Shown piece by piece: positions 1-7,819 of a DNA stretch of 22,820 bases. A program made the position numbers and the translations under genes. The stretch's first letter is position 1. Every line of letters starts with the position of its first letter. Under the pieces are notes generated by a model, which was not told where the DNA came from, ran no database searches, and was given only the letters and a program-made list of their open reading frames with translations. Source of the DNA: CAYXXZ01 sp964469165 (GTDB taxonomy: Bacteria > Pseudomonadota > Gammaproteobacteria > Pseudomonadales > Porticoccaceae); the NCBI GenBank assembly GCA_964469165.1, contig CAYXXZ010000048.1, positions 1-22,820 of the forward strand, in the 5' to 3' direction.

Positions 1-246
1 TTTGGAAAACCCGGCATGCTAGCACAGTGTTTACTAGTCGTCGATACAGTATTTTTACCGATTTCCCGCGTGCAAACAGGTGTCAAAAACCCCGTTGCAG
101 CGTTCCAAAAACTCCATTAAAAATGGAGAAATAACTTGTAAATATTTGATATTTCTTCCATTGTTCGGGTTGGAATGGGGGTGGAACATTTTATCGTTTC
201 GGTGAGTTCGGCGGCCTTTTTACCTGCGACTGCGAGCACCTCCCAT
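1..246. other. Intergenic stretch with no assignable gene
   Basis: This is more AT-rich than the rest of the window and has no convincing reading frame with a ribosome-binding site. The one clear structure is a short inverted repeat, CTCCATT (112-118) and AATGGAG (122-128). It may be the promoter or 3' region of a gene beyond the left edge. I cannot tell which. Confidence 0.5.
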
Positions 247-346
247 GTAGGGGCTTGCCTGCAAGCGATCCTCTCAATATGTAGCCTGTGCGAATAATGT
301 TGTCCCATTTTGTGTTGCTCTTTGTCGCCTGCAGGCAGGCTCCTAC
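247..346. repeat. REP doublet 1 (BIME-like pair of GTAG REPs)
   Basis: Two REP-type palindromes face each other. The forward copy (247-268) has a GTAG head followed by a hairpin with stem GCTTGC/GCAAGC. The reverse copy (325-346) reads, on the minus strand, a GTAG head and a stem GCCTGC/GCAGGC. A head tetranucleotide plus hairpin in inverted pairs is the known organisation of REP elements mobilised by RAYT (TnpA-REP) proteins. No RAYT gene lies in this window. The reverse copy carries the exact sequence GCAGGCTCCTACA, which is also the site occupied by the IS110-family element at 7815-9066. Confidence 0.8.
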
Positions 347-380
347 ATGAGCGCTGCCTCATTTTTTGCCGGGTGGCTTT

Positions 381-478
381 GTAGGAGCTTGCCTGCAAGC
401 GACCCTATGAAATGTGAATCATATGAAGATGTCGCCCCATGTGGTGTCGCTCTTTGTCGCCTGCGGGCAGGCTCCCGC
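381..478. repeat. REP doublet 2
   Basis: This is a second inverted REP pair, about 133 bases after the first. The forward copy (381-402) has an intact GTAG head and stem GCTTGC/GCAAGC. The reverse copy (457-478) has its head changed to GCGG, so it is probably no longer a good target for REP-directed enzymes. It ends 12 bases before the stop codon of uvrA and could act as a transcript-end hairpin for that gene. Confidence 0.8.
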
Positions 479-490
479 ATGAGCACCACC

Positions 491-3325
491 TCATTTTTTG
501 CCAAGCAGTTTTTTCAGGAAGCGCCCTGTGTGCGAGGTTTTGTGTTTCGCCAGTTGCTCAGGCGTGCCGGTGGCGATGATTTTGCCGCCTCCCGAGCCAC
601 CTTCCGGGCCGAGGTCGATGATCCAGTCGGCGGTCTTGATGACGTCCAGGTTGTGCTCGATCACCACCACGGTATTGCCGTGATCGCGCAGGCGGTGCAG
701 CACGGTGAGGAGCTGAAGGATGTCCTGAAAATGCAGGCCGGTGGTGGGCTCGTCGAGAATATAGAGGGTTTTTCCCGTGTCGCGCTTCGATAATTCGCGG
801 CTCAGTTTGACCCGTTGTGCCTCGCCACCGGAGAGCGTGGTGGCGGACTGGCCGAGGCGGATATAGGAAAGCCCAACATCCATCAGGGTTTGCAGCTTGC
901 CGGCGATCGCTGGCAGGGCATCAAAAAATACCCGCGCATCTTCTACGGTCATTTCCAGCACTTCGTGAATATTTTTGCCCTTGTAGCGAATCTCCAGGGT
1001 TTCCCGGTTGTAGCGCTGGCCCTTGCAGACATCACAGGTGACGTAAATATCGGGCAGAAAATGCATTTCCACCTTGGTGACGCCGTCGCCCTGACAGGCT
1101 TCGCAGCGTCCGCCTTTGACGTTGAATGAAAAGCGCCCCGGCTGGTAGCCGCGCGAGCGGGCTTCCTGGGTGCCGGAAAACAGTTCGCGAATGGGGGTAA
1201 AAATGCCGGTATAAGTGGCGGGGTTCGAGCGTGGAGTGCGGCCGATGGGGCTTTGATCGATGTCCACACATTTGTCGAAGTGCTCGAGTCCTTCGACACT
1301 CTTGTGTGGCGCGGCTTTCAATGTGGTCGCCTTGTTGAGCGCGGTCGCCGCCAGGGGAAACAGGGTTTCATTGATCAGGGTGGATTTGCCGGAGCCGGAA
1401 ACACCGGTCACGCAGGTGAACACGCCAACGGGGATGGCGAGGTCCACAGCCTGCAGGTTGTTGCCGCTGGCACCGAGAATTCTGAGTTCCTTGCCATCCT
1501 TTGCGCTGTGGCGTTTGGCGGGAATTTCAATGGCTTTTTTGCCGGACAGAAATTGCCCGGTCAGCGAATCCCTGGCCTTGATGATGTCGGCAACCTTTCC
1601 TTGCGCGATGATGCGCCCGCCGTGCACGCCGGCACCAGGGCCGATATCCACGATATGGTCGGCGGCGCGAATGGCGTCCTCGTCGTGTTCTACCACGATC
1701 ACGGTGTTGCCGAGGTCGCGCAGTCGCGTCAGGGTGTTGAGAAGCCGTTCGTTGTCGCGTTGGTGCAAGCCGATACTGGGCTCGTCGAGAATGTACATGA
1801 CGCCGACCAGGCCGGCGCCGATCTGGCTGGCGAGGCGAATGCGCTGTGCCTCGCCGCCGGACAGGGTTTCGGCACTGCGATCAAGGGTCAGGTAATTGAG
1901 GCCGACGTCGACGAGAAAATGCAGGCGATCGCGAATTTCCTTGAGGATCTTTTCCGCGATCTGGCCCTTCTGGCCCTTGAGCTTGAGGCGCGCATAGTAT
2001 TCCGCGAGCGCGCCCACGGGAAAGGCGGTGATGTCGGTGAGGGGCTTTTCATCGACGAACACGTTGCGCGCGGCCTTGGTGAGGCGCGCGCCCTTGCACT
2101 CGGGGCAGGCCTGGGTGCTGATGTACTTGTTCATGTCTTCGCGCACGGACTGGGATTCCGTTTCCCGGTAGCGGCGCTCCAGGTTGGGAATGATGCCCTC
2201 GAAACGGTGGCGGCGCTTGAAGACCGTGCCGCGGTCATTGACGTAGTTGAACTGGATTTCCTCGTCGCCGGTGCCGAACAGGATCGCCTGCTGGTGCGCC
2301 GCCTTGAGCTTCTTGAAGGGCGTATCGATATCGAAGCCGTAGTGTTCCGCCAGCGAGGTGAGCATGTTGAAGTAGAACAGGTTGCGCCGGTCCCAACCGC
2401 GTATCGCGCCCTCCGCCAGGGTCGCCTCGGGGTGTTGCACCACGCGCTCGATATCGAAGAATTGCTTGACGCCGAGGCCATCGCAGGAGGAGCAGGCCCC
2501 GGCCGGGTTGTTGAAGGAGAACAGCCGCGGTTCCAGTTCGCTGATGCTGTAATCGCACACCGGGCAGGCGAAGCGCGAGGAAAAAAGCTGCTCTTCTTCC
2601 TTGGCGCCGTCGTCCATGGGTGCGATGACGGCGATGCCATCCGACAGGTTGAGCGCGGTCTCGAAGGATTCGGCGAGGCGCAGGGCGATGTCCTGGCGCA
2701 CCTTGAAGCGGTCCACAACCGCCTCGATGCGGTGTTTCTTGTTCTTCTCGAGCTTGGGTACCTCGTCGAGGTCGCAGACCCGACCGTTGACCCGCGCGCG
2801 CACGAAACCCTGGGCGCGCAATTGATCGAATACCTGCAGGTGCTCGCCCTTGCGGTCGCGGATGATGGGCGCGAGCAGCAGCAGTCGGCTGTCTTCCGGC
2901 AGCGCCAGCACCTGGTCCACCATCTGGCTCACGGTCTGTGCCGCCAGGGGTTCGCCGTGCTCGGGGCAGCGCGGCTCGCCCACGCGGGCGTACAGCAGGC
3001 GCAGGTAATCGTAGATTTCGGTGATGGTGCCCACGGTGGAACGAGGGTTGTGGGAGGTGGATTTCTGTTCGATGGAGATGGCCGGGGAGAGGCCCTCGAT
3101 ATGTTCCACGTCCGGCTTTTCCATCATGGACAGAAACTGGCGCGCGTAGGCCGACAGCGATTCCACATAGCGGCGCTGACCCTCGGCGTAGAGGGTGTCG
3201 AAGGCCAGGGAGGATTTTCCCGACCCGGATAGACCGGTGATGACGATGAGCTTGTCGCGGGGAAGATCCAGGTCCACGTTCTTGAGGTTGTGGGTTTTGG
3301 CGCCGCGAATAGCGATGGTATCCAT
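491..3325 (-). CDS. uvrA: UvrA, excinuclease ABC subunit A
   Basis: UvrA is the damage-recognition ATPase of nucleotide excision repair; with UvrB it scans DNA and loads the incision complex. The protein is 944 aa, the usual length. It has two ABC ATPase halves: Walker A motifs at residues 31-39 (GLSGSGKSS) and 641-649 (GVSGSGKST), and a first signature LSGGEAQR at 488-495 followed by Walker B ILDEPS. Zinc-binding cysteines are visible at C254, C257, C278, C281 and at C741, C744, C764, C767. I chose the ATG at 3325 because the protein then begins MDTIAIRGAK, the conserved family start; 50 further in-frame codons upstream do not resemble UvrA. No LexA-type SOS box is evident upstream. The 3' end lies next to the duplicated REP doublets. 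Confidence 0.98.
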   Translation of the reverse strand: MDTIAIRGAKTHNLKNVDLDLPRDKLIVITGLSGSGKSSLAFDTLYAEGQRRYVESLSAYARQFLSMMEKPDVEHIEGLSPAISIEQKSTSHNPRSTVGTITEIYDYLRLLYARVGEPRCPEHGEPLAAQTVSQMVDQVLALPEDSRLLLLAPIIRDRKGEHLQVFDQLRAQGFVRARVNGRVCDLDEVPKLEKNKKHRIEAVVDRFKVRQDIALRLAESFETALNLSDGIAVIAPMDDGAKEEEQLFSSRFACPVCDYSISELEPRLFSFNNPAGACSSCDGLGVKQFFDIERVVQHPEATLAEGAIRGWDRRNLFYFNMLTSLAEHYGFDIDTPFKKLKAAHQQAILFGTGDEEIQFNYVNDRGTVFKRRHRFEGIIPNLERRYRETESQSVREDMNKYISTQACPECKGARLTKAARNVFVDEKPLTDITAFPVGALAEYYARLKLKGQKGQIAEKILKEIRDRLHFLVDVGLNYLTLDRSAETLSGGEAQRIRLASQIGAGLVGVMYILDEPSIGLHQRDNERLLNTLTRLRDLGNTVIVVEHDEDAIRAADHIVDIGPGAGVHGGRIIAQGKVADIIKARDSLTGQFLSGKKAIEIPAKRHSAKDGKELRILGASGNNLQAVDLAIPVGVFTCVTGVSGSGKSTLINETLFPLAATALNKATTLKAAPHKSVEGLEHFDKCVDIDQSPIGRTPRSNPATYTGIFTPIRELFSGTQEARSRGYQPGRFSFNVKGGRCEACQGDGVTKVEMHFLPDIYVTCDVCKGQRYNRETLEIRYKGKNIHEVLEMTVEDARVFFDALPAIAGKLQTLMDVGLSYIRLGQSATTLSGGEAQRVKLSRELSKRDTGKTLYILDEPTTGLHFQDILQLLTVLHRLRDHGNTVVVIEHNLDVIKTADWIIDLGPEGGSGGGKIIATGTPEQLAKHKTSHTGRFLKKLLGKK

Positions 3326-3651
3326 AGGGACTGTGGCCAGTGAGGGTGGGAAAAGTGGCAAATAATGGCCAAGGGGCTGCCATAAAGCAACCGCCGGCGA
3401 GATGTCGAGCTGGAGAAGGAGGGCGAAACATCGCTCATTCCGCGCCCACCATCGCCCGTCTCTCCCTGCTATCATTCGCCTTTGCGGTTGTAATCTTAGC
3501 GTCGGACGTCTGACGCTAAAAAGAAAGCGGTTCTTGATAGCGAAATGAGATGTGATGCTTCGGTTGCCTCGATCGTGAAGCTGGCACCAACAAAAGCGTC
3601 AGACGTCCAGCGTCCGACATCAGACCTCAGACCAACAGCGGACCCCGAACA
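3326..3651. other. Divergent intergenic region between uvrA and wbpP
   Basis: This region of 326 bases separates two divergently read genes and must hold both promoters, but I see no strong -35/-10 pair in it. Its right half is dominated by 7-base repeats arranged as an inverted pair (3496-3631). Confidence 0.5.
3496..3631. repeat. Heptamer-phased inverted repeat, CGTCNGA family
   Basis: The left arm has the heptamers TCGGACG (3502-3508) and TCTGACG (3509-3515). The right arm, starting at 3597, has five in phase: CGTCAGA, CGTCCAG, CGTCCGA, CATCAGA and CCTCAGA. A 14-base stretch is exactly inverted between arms (3504-3517 and 3595-3608). The spacer is about 77 bases. The same plan recurs with other sequences at 9899-9987 and 15142-15289. 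Confidence 0.75.
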
Positions 3652-4680
3652 GTGACCCCCTACCAGCAAACCCTGACCCATCTCCAGACTTCCCCCAAAA
3701 CCTGGCTCATTACAGGTGTTGCCGGCTTTATCGGTTCCAATCTGCTCGAGACCTTGCTGCGCGCCAACCAGAGGGTGGTGGGGCTCGACAATTTCGCCAC
3801 CGGCCAGCGCCGCAATCTCGAGGAGGTGGAGCGGTTGGTGGGCGCCGAGCGTTGGCGCAATTTCGTTTTCCACGAGGGTGATATTCTGGCGCTGGAAGAT
3901 TGCCGGCGGGCGCTGGAGGGTGTGGACCATGTGCTGCACCAGGCGGCACTGGGCTCCGTGCCGCGCTCCATCGCTGACCCCATTGCCACCAATCAGGCCA
4001 ATATCGACGGTTTCCTGAACATGCTGGTGGCGGCCCGCGATGCCGGTGTGGCGAGTTTCGTCTATGCCGCTTCCAGTTCCACCTACGGTGACCATCCGGG
4101 GCTGCCCAAGGTGGAGGATCACATCGGCAAGCCGCTGTCGCCCTATGCGGTGACCAAATACGTGAACGAACTTTATGCCGATGTGTTCTCGCGCAGCTAC
4201 GGGTTTCACAGTGTCGGGCTGCGCTATTTCAACGTTTTCGGCCCGCGCCAGGATCCGGAGGGCGCCTATGCTGCGGTGATCCCGAAATGGACGGCGGCGA
4301 TGATCGCGGGGGAAGAGGTCTTCATCAATGGCGATGGCGAAACCAGTCGCGATTTCTGCTTCGTGGACAACGCGGTGCAGGCCAATATTCGCGCCGCGCT
4401 GGAAACCGGGCGCGACGCCAGTGCGGTGTGCAATGTTGCGGTGGGCGAGCGCACCAGTCTCAACCAGTTGTTCGCGGCCATCCGCGATGGACTGGCAGCC
4501 AACGGCATTCGCTACATGCGCGAACCCGTGTACCGCGATTTTCGCGCTGGCGATGTGCGTCACTCGCTGGCAGACATCTCCCGCGCCCGCGCCGAGCTGG
4601 GCTATGAGCCGAGTCACGACATCCGCGCGGGCCTTGCGGTCGCCATGCCCTGGTATATCGGGCTGGCAGGGCGGGGCTGA
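3652..4680 (+). CDS. wbpP: UDP-N-acetylglucosamine 4-epimerase (WbpP type)
   Basis: A short-chain dehydrogenase/reductase-fold enzyme that interconverts UDP-GlcNAc and UDP-GalNAc (and their uronic acids), using bound NAD, to supply precursors for O-antigen or other surface glycans. The 342-aa protein has the Rossmann motif GVAGFIGS (22-29), the serine cluster S141-S143, and the catalytic Y165xxxK169 in SPYAVTKY. The stretches ALGSVPRSI, GDHPGLPKVED, GRQDP-like PRQDPEGAYAAVIPKW and GDGETSRDFC match what I recall of Pseudomonas aeruginosa WbpP throughout. The start is GTG at 3652 with no strong ribosome-binding site. It stands alone between uvrA and the MFS-ssb pair rather than inside a polysaccharide cluster, with repeats just upstream, so it may be an insertion into that arrangement. 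Confidence 0.92.
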   Translation: MTPYQQTLTHLQTSPKTWLITGVAGFIGSNLLETLLRANQRVVGLDNFATGQRRNLEEVERLVGAERWRNFVFHEGDILALEDCRRALEGVDHVLHQAALGSVPRSIADPIATNQANIDGFLNMLVAARDAGVASFVYAASSSTYGDHPGLPKVEDHIGKPLSPYAVTKYVNELYADVFSRSYGFHSVGLRYFNVFGPRQDPEGAYAAVIPKWTAAMIAGEEVFINGDGETSRDFCFVDNAVQANIRAALETGRDASAVCNVAVGERTSLNQLFAAIRDGLAANGIRYMREPVYRDFRAGDVRHSLADISRARAELGYEPSHDIRAGLAVAMPWYIGLAGRG

Positions 4681-4723
4681 GTTTCAGGTTATGCGGCGGG
4701 TTGCCCCGGCTTTCGCGTGAAAC

Positions 4724-4753
4724 TCAAACAAGGTCGCACAGCTTCTGTATAAT
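4724..4753 (+). promoter_or_regulatory. Candidate sigma-70 promoter for the MFS gene
   Basis: A perfect -10 hexamer TATAAT lies at 4748-4753, 32 bases before the ATG of the transporter. The best -35 match (TCAAAC, 4724-4729, 18-base spacer) is weak, so this call rests mainly on the -10 box. Confidence 0.45.
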
Positions 4754-4785
4754 GTGAGCCCTCTCGTTATCCCGCAGTTTCCCTG

Positions 4786-6168
4786 ATGAACAAACTGGAA
4801 ATCCGCAGCCTGCTCGGACTGATCGCGTTGTACGCGACGCGCATGCTCGGACTTTTCATGGTGTTGCCGGTATTGAGTCTTTATGTCTCGGAGTACTCCG
4901 GAAGCACTACATTTCTGCTGGGTGTCGCCCTGGGTATCTACGGCCTGACCCAGGGGCTGCTGCAAATACCACTGGGCATGCTGTCTGATCGCATAGGTCG
5001 CAAGGCAGTGATTCTCGGGGGCATGGGGTTGTTTCTGCTCGGCAGTCTCGTTGCCGCGCTGGCGGATTCCATGGCAGGGTTGATTGTCGGTCGCGCGCTG
5101 CAGGGCGCGGGTGCCGTGGCCAGCACCATCATGGCGCTGCTTTCGGATCTGACCACCGAAGAGAACCGCACCAAGGCCATGGCCGCGGTGGGCGGCAGTA
5201 TCGGTATTTCCTTTGCGCTGGCCATGGTGCTGGGGCCGGTGCTGGCTTCTTTCGGTGGTCTGCAACTGATCTTCTGGATCACCGCGCTGTTGGCGGCCCT
5301 GGGTATTCTGGTGGTGTTGTGGATCCCTTCGCCGCAAACCACCAGCCGTCTGGCCACCAGCGAAGCACTGACCATGCCCGCGCTGTTCAAGGCCACGCTC
5401 AAGAACACCGAGCTGCTGCGCCTCGACCTGGGCGTGTGCGTACTGCACATGGTGCAGATGGCGAGCTGGGTGTCGATTCCCTTCATTCTGCGCGAGCGCC
5501 TCGGCTTCGGTCTCGAGCAGCATTGGTGGCTGTACCTGCTGACCATGGGGCTCGGCTTCGTGGTCATGTTGCCATTGGTCATCGTCGGCGAGCGGCGGCG
5601 GCGCCTCAAGCCTGTATTCGTCGCTGCCATCCTGTTGCTGGCGGTCGCGGAAGCGCTGTTCTTCAGATTCCAGGCCAGCCTGGCGCTGTTTGCGTTTGCC
5701 ATGTTCCTGTTCTTCACCGCCTTCAACCTGCTCGAGGCGACGCTGCCTTCCCTGGTCAGCAAGATCACCCCCGGCGGTAGCCGTGGCACGGCGATGGGCA
5801 TCTACTCCAGCAGCCAGTTCCTCGGTGCTTTCCTGGGAGGGGTGGCCGGTGGCTATATCGCCCACAACTTCGGCTATCAGTACGTTTTCCTGTTTTCTGC
5901 GCTGGCGGGTCTGGTCTGGGCCGGGGTTGCCTTCACCATGCCAAATCCACGACACTGGGGCACGGTGGTGATCGATCTCGCCAGCCATCCCCATGTGCCC
6001 GCCGATGGTGCCGCGGTGCGGCGCCTGCTCAGGGGTGTGGAAGAGGTGACCTGTATTCTCGATCGCGAGCTGATCTATTTGAAGGTGGACAAAGACCGCT
6101 TCGACAAGCGTCAACTCGAGGCCCTTCTGCGGGATACGGGGATGACGGGCGGGCGGACATCAGGGTAA
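4786..6168 (+). CDS. MFS transporter, YajR-like, with C-terminal soluble domain
   Basis: An inner-membrane major facilitator superfamily protein of 460 aa, probably a proton-driven exporter; the substrate is unknown. Twelve hydrophobic segments fill residues 8 to about 395. The family motif A is clear at residues 64-73 (GMLSDRIGRK) in the loop after the second segment. After the membrane part there is a C-terminal tail of about 65 aa (from roughly PNPRHWG) with alternating beta/alpha character (EEVTCILDRELIYLKV), as in the YAM domain of E. coli YajR. It begins at ATG 4786, close behind a TATAAT box, with no clear ribosome-binding site. Its stop is 40 bases before ssb. From memory, an MFS gene of this type also lies between uvrA and ssb in Pseudomonas. 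Confidence 0.87.
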   Translation: MNKLEIRSLLGLIALYATRMLGLFMVLPVLSLYVSEYSGSTTFLLGVALGIYGLTQGLLQIPLGMLSDRIGRKAVILGGMGLFLLGSLVAALADSMAGLIVGRALQGAGAVASTIMALLSDLTTEENRTKAMAAVGGSIGISFALAMVLGPVLASFGGLQLIFWITALLAALGILVVLWIPSPQTTSRLATSEALTMPALFKATLKNTELLRLDLGVCVLHMVQMASWVSIPFILRERLGFGLEQHWWLYLLTMGLGFVVMLPLVIVGERRRRLKPVFVAAILLLAVAEALFFRFQASLALFAFAMFLFFTAFNLLEATLPSLVSKITPGGSRGTAMGIYSSSQFLGAFLGGVAGGYIAHNFGYQYVFLFSALAGLVWAGVAFTMPNPRHWGTVVIDLASHPHVPADGAAVRRLLRGVEEVTCILDRELIYLKVDKDRFDKRQLEALLRDTGMTGGRTSG

Positions 6169-6170
6169 AC

Positions 6171-6187
6171 TCGCGACTCAGTCGCGA
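6171..6187 (+). terminator. Short hairpin between the MFS gene and ssb
   Basis: A perfect stem TCGCGAC/GTCGCGA with a three-base loop begins three bases after the transporter stop codon. No T-run follows, so it may stabilise the mRNA end or cause partial termination rather than be a full terminator. Confidence 0.4.
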
Positions 6188-6208
6188 ACATATTTAACGG
6201 AGAGTCTC

Positions 6209-6709
6209 ATGGCGCGGGGTATCAACAAAGTCATTCTGGTGGGCAATCTCGGACAGGACCCGGAGACCCGCTATCTGCCAAGTGGCGGTGCGGTAACGAA
6301 CGTCAGCGTGGCGACCTCCGAGAGTTGGCGAGACAAGCAGACCGGTCAGCAGCAGGAGCGCACCGAGTGGCACCGGGTAGTGTTCTTCAACAAGCTCGGG
6401 GAGATCGCCGGCCAGTATCTGAAGAAAGGCTCCAAGATCTATGTGGAGGGCTCGCTGCGTACCCGCAAGTGGCAGGGACAGGACGGCGCCGACCGTTACA
6501 CCACCGAGATCGTGGCAAGCGAAATGCAGATGCTCGACAGCCGTGCGGGTGGCGGTGGCGATTACGCGCCCTATGACGACAGCTACAGCCAGGCGCCGCC
6601 TCAGCAACAGAGTCGCCCTCCACAGGCGCCTGCGGCGCAGAACCAGCCCCAGCCTCCGGCGGCAGACAAGGGCGGTTTCGCCGATTTCGACGACGATATT
6701 CCATTCTAA
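6209..6709 (+). CDS. ssb: Single-stranded DNA-binding protein
   Basis: SSB coats single-stranded DNA during replication, repair and recombination and recruits partner proteins through its acidic tail. The 166-aa protein begins MARGINKVILVGNLGQDPE, the standard start of the family. An OB fold occupies residues 1 to about 110 (YLPSGGAVTN, ERTEWHRVVFF, YVEGSLRTRKWQ). A flexible Gln/Pro/Ala-rich linker follows, and the extreme C-terminus is the canonical DFDDDIPF partner-binding tip. A GGAG ribosome-binding site precedes ATG 6209. Its proximity to uvrA is common in proteobacteria. Confidence 0.98.
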   Translation: MARGINKVILVGNLGQDPETRYLPSGGAVTNVSVATSESWRDKQTGQQQERTEWHRVVFFNKLGEIAGQYLKKGSKIYVEGSLRTRKWQGQDGADRYTTEIVASEMQMLDSRAGGGGDYAPYDDSYSQAPPQQQSRPPQAPAAQNQPQPPAADKGGFADFDDDIPF

Positions 6710-6735
6710 TAATCTTTCGATTCCATCGAACTCGG

Positions 6736-6772
6736 CGCAGCTGCGCCTGGCATAAAAGCCATACAGCTGCGC
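6736..6772. terminator. Probable bidirectional hairpin between ssb and the minus-strand gene at 6780
   Basis: GCGCAGCTG (6736-6744) pairs with CAGCTGCGC (6764-6772), and an inner stem TGGC/GCCA encloses ATAAAA. It lies between the stop codons of two convergent genes. It has no T-run on either side, so termination strength is uncertain. The segment 6734-6747 is also a 14-base palindrome in itself. Confidence 0.5.
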
Positions 6773-6779
6773 TGATTAC

Positions 6780-7709
6780 CTATCGCGACTCCAGCCACTC
6801 CACGGCGACGAACTCGTAGGAGCTCGTACCCTTCTTCAACACCCGCGGCGCGATGAACTCCGTTGCCGGGTTGTGTTTCAGATCCGTGCGTGAATGCGGA
6901 ACGATGCGCCCATCCTTGGTGCTGAAGCGGAAAGTGCGCAGCACCTTGTTGTCGGAACCGCGCTCCAGACGAAGCTCGTACTTGCCCGGTTCCATCAGGT
7001 TGGCGATGGAAAGAGGGACGGGATTCGGCTCCTTCGCAGCTTCGTGGGGTTCGTACAGGGTGAGGTCGTGACGGCGGAAACGTTCGTTGGCGATGTGGCC
7101 CTTGTAGCCCGAGCTGTGGGCAATCACCTTGCCGCCACGCAGCAGCTTGGCCTGAAGCGCATCCTTGGTGGTGCCGGGTGCGAGATCTTCCTTGCCGGTC
7201 CAATAGACCAGATCGATGACTTCGGTATCCCTGAGGGGGCGCATGGTGAAGTAACCCCATTTGCTCCATGGCCCTTCGTAGGCCCAGGTCTTGTCGGGAT
7301 TGAACGGGTCGTCAGCGCCGGAAACCCTGGCGGTGAAGGGCATCGCGGTGGCCAGTGTGCCGTTTATGAAGACGCGCACTTCATAGGCGCCGGGTTCGTT
7401 CAATTGCGCGTGAGCGGGGCCGACGAAGGCCATGCGCGCAAACGCCTTGTCGGCCATCCTGTAATCCGGGAGTGAGTTGAAACTGGCGATGGTTTCTCCG
7501 CCCTTTATTTTCACTACGTCGATGCGACCCTGAACGGGTGGGGGAGGCGCGAACACCACGTCGAGGTTGTCGAAGGCGAGAACGCCGGAAGGGTGGAACG
7601 GGGTGTCGAGCAATGACTCGAAAGCGATCGACGGAAGTTGTTGCGCCAACGCGGAACCGGCGAGCAGGAAGGCGCAGACGGTGCGGCGGAGAACTGTAAT
7701 GATAGACAT
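6780..7709 (-). CDS. Exported protein of unknown function
   Basis: I do not recognise this 309-aa protein. It has a typical signal peptide: MSIITVLRRT, a hydrophobic stretch CAFLLAGSALA, then AQQ, with cleavage likely near residue 22. The mature part is soluble and beta-rich, with two similar-looking modules ending in phrases of the type 'GAYEVRVFINGTL' and 'GKYELRLERGSD', which suggest Ig-like or beta-sandwich folds. A good ribosome-binding site (AGAGGA, six bases before the ATG) supports the start at 7709. It is convergent with ssb and not in an operon. The IS110-family element sits about 105 bases upstream of its start, beyond the likely promoter. Periplasmic location is inferred from the signal peptide only. 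Confidence 0.75.
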   Translation of the reverse strand: MSIITVLRRTVCAFLLAGSALAQQLPSIAFESLLDTPFHPSGVLAFDNLDVVFAPPPPVQGRIDVVKIKGGETIASFNSLPDYRMADKAFARMAFVGPAHAQLNEPGAYEVRVFINGTLATAMPFTARVSGADDPFNPDKTWAYEGPWSKWGYFTMRPLRDTEVIDLVYWTGKEDLAPGTTKDALQAKLLRGGKVIAHSSGYKGHIANERFRRHDLTLYEPHEAAKEPNPVPLSIANLMEPGKYELRLERGSDNKVLRTFRFSTKDGRIVPHSRTDLKHNPATEFIAPRVLKKGTSSYEFVAVEWLESR

Positions 7710-7800
7710 GACGTTCCTCTATATTTGTTGTTGTTCGTGCTGTGTCACGGGCAAGTGTGGCACTGTCCATCAATAGTGACAACTTTGAGTGGGAAAGGGT

Positions 7801-7814
7801 GCAGGCAGGCTCCT
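7801..7814 (-). repeat. Left half of the REP split by the IS110-family element
   Basis: GCAGGCAGGCTCCT matches the reverse REP copy at 333-346 base for base up to the CT. The missing next bases (ACA) are found directly after the right end of the element, at 9067-9069. The intact REP would therefore read into a GTAG head on the minus strand. Confidence 0.85.
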
Positions 7815-7819
7815 TGTAT

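Larger units (their letters stand above)
247..502. repeat. Tandem duplication of about 132 bp covering REP doublet and uvrA 3' tip
   Basis: The segment 347-370 and the segment 479-502 are 24-base near-copies with three mismatches, 132 bases apart. The second one contains the stop codon and last codons of uvrA; the first is an extra copy downstream of the gene. Each is preceded by a REP doublet with the same internal order, so the whole unit was probably duplicated in tandem and then diverged in its middle part. Confidence 0.65.

Noticed and set aside
117..398. Small minus-strand frame in the left intergenic region
   Set aside because: It runs through the REP repeats and has no recognisable start signal or protein character.
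247..502. Possible CRISPR array
   Set aside because: Only two units, with inverted REPs inside and diverged spacers of unequal nature; a tandem REP duplication explains it.
1253..3232. Long open frame on the plus strand opposite uvrA (659 codons)
   Set aside because: It is an antisense shadow of uvrA caused by GC-rich codon bias; the uvrA motifs on the other strand are unambiguous.
3326..3500. LexA box for SOS control of uvrA
   Set aside because: No CTGT-N8-ACAG sequence is present upstream of uvrA; a CTGT at 3332 has no partner half.
4684..6114. Long minus-strand open frame opposite the MFS transporter
   Set aside because: Low-complexity Gln/His/Arg-rich translation, no ribosome-binding site, and the plus strand encodes a clear membrane protein.
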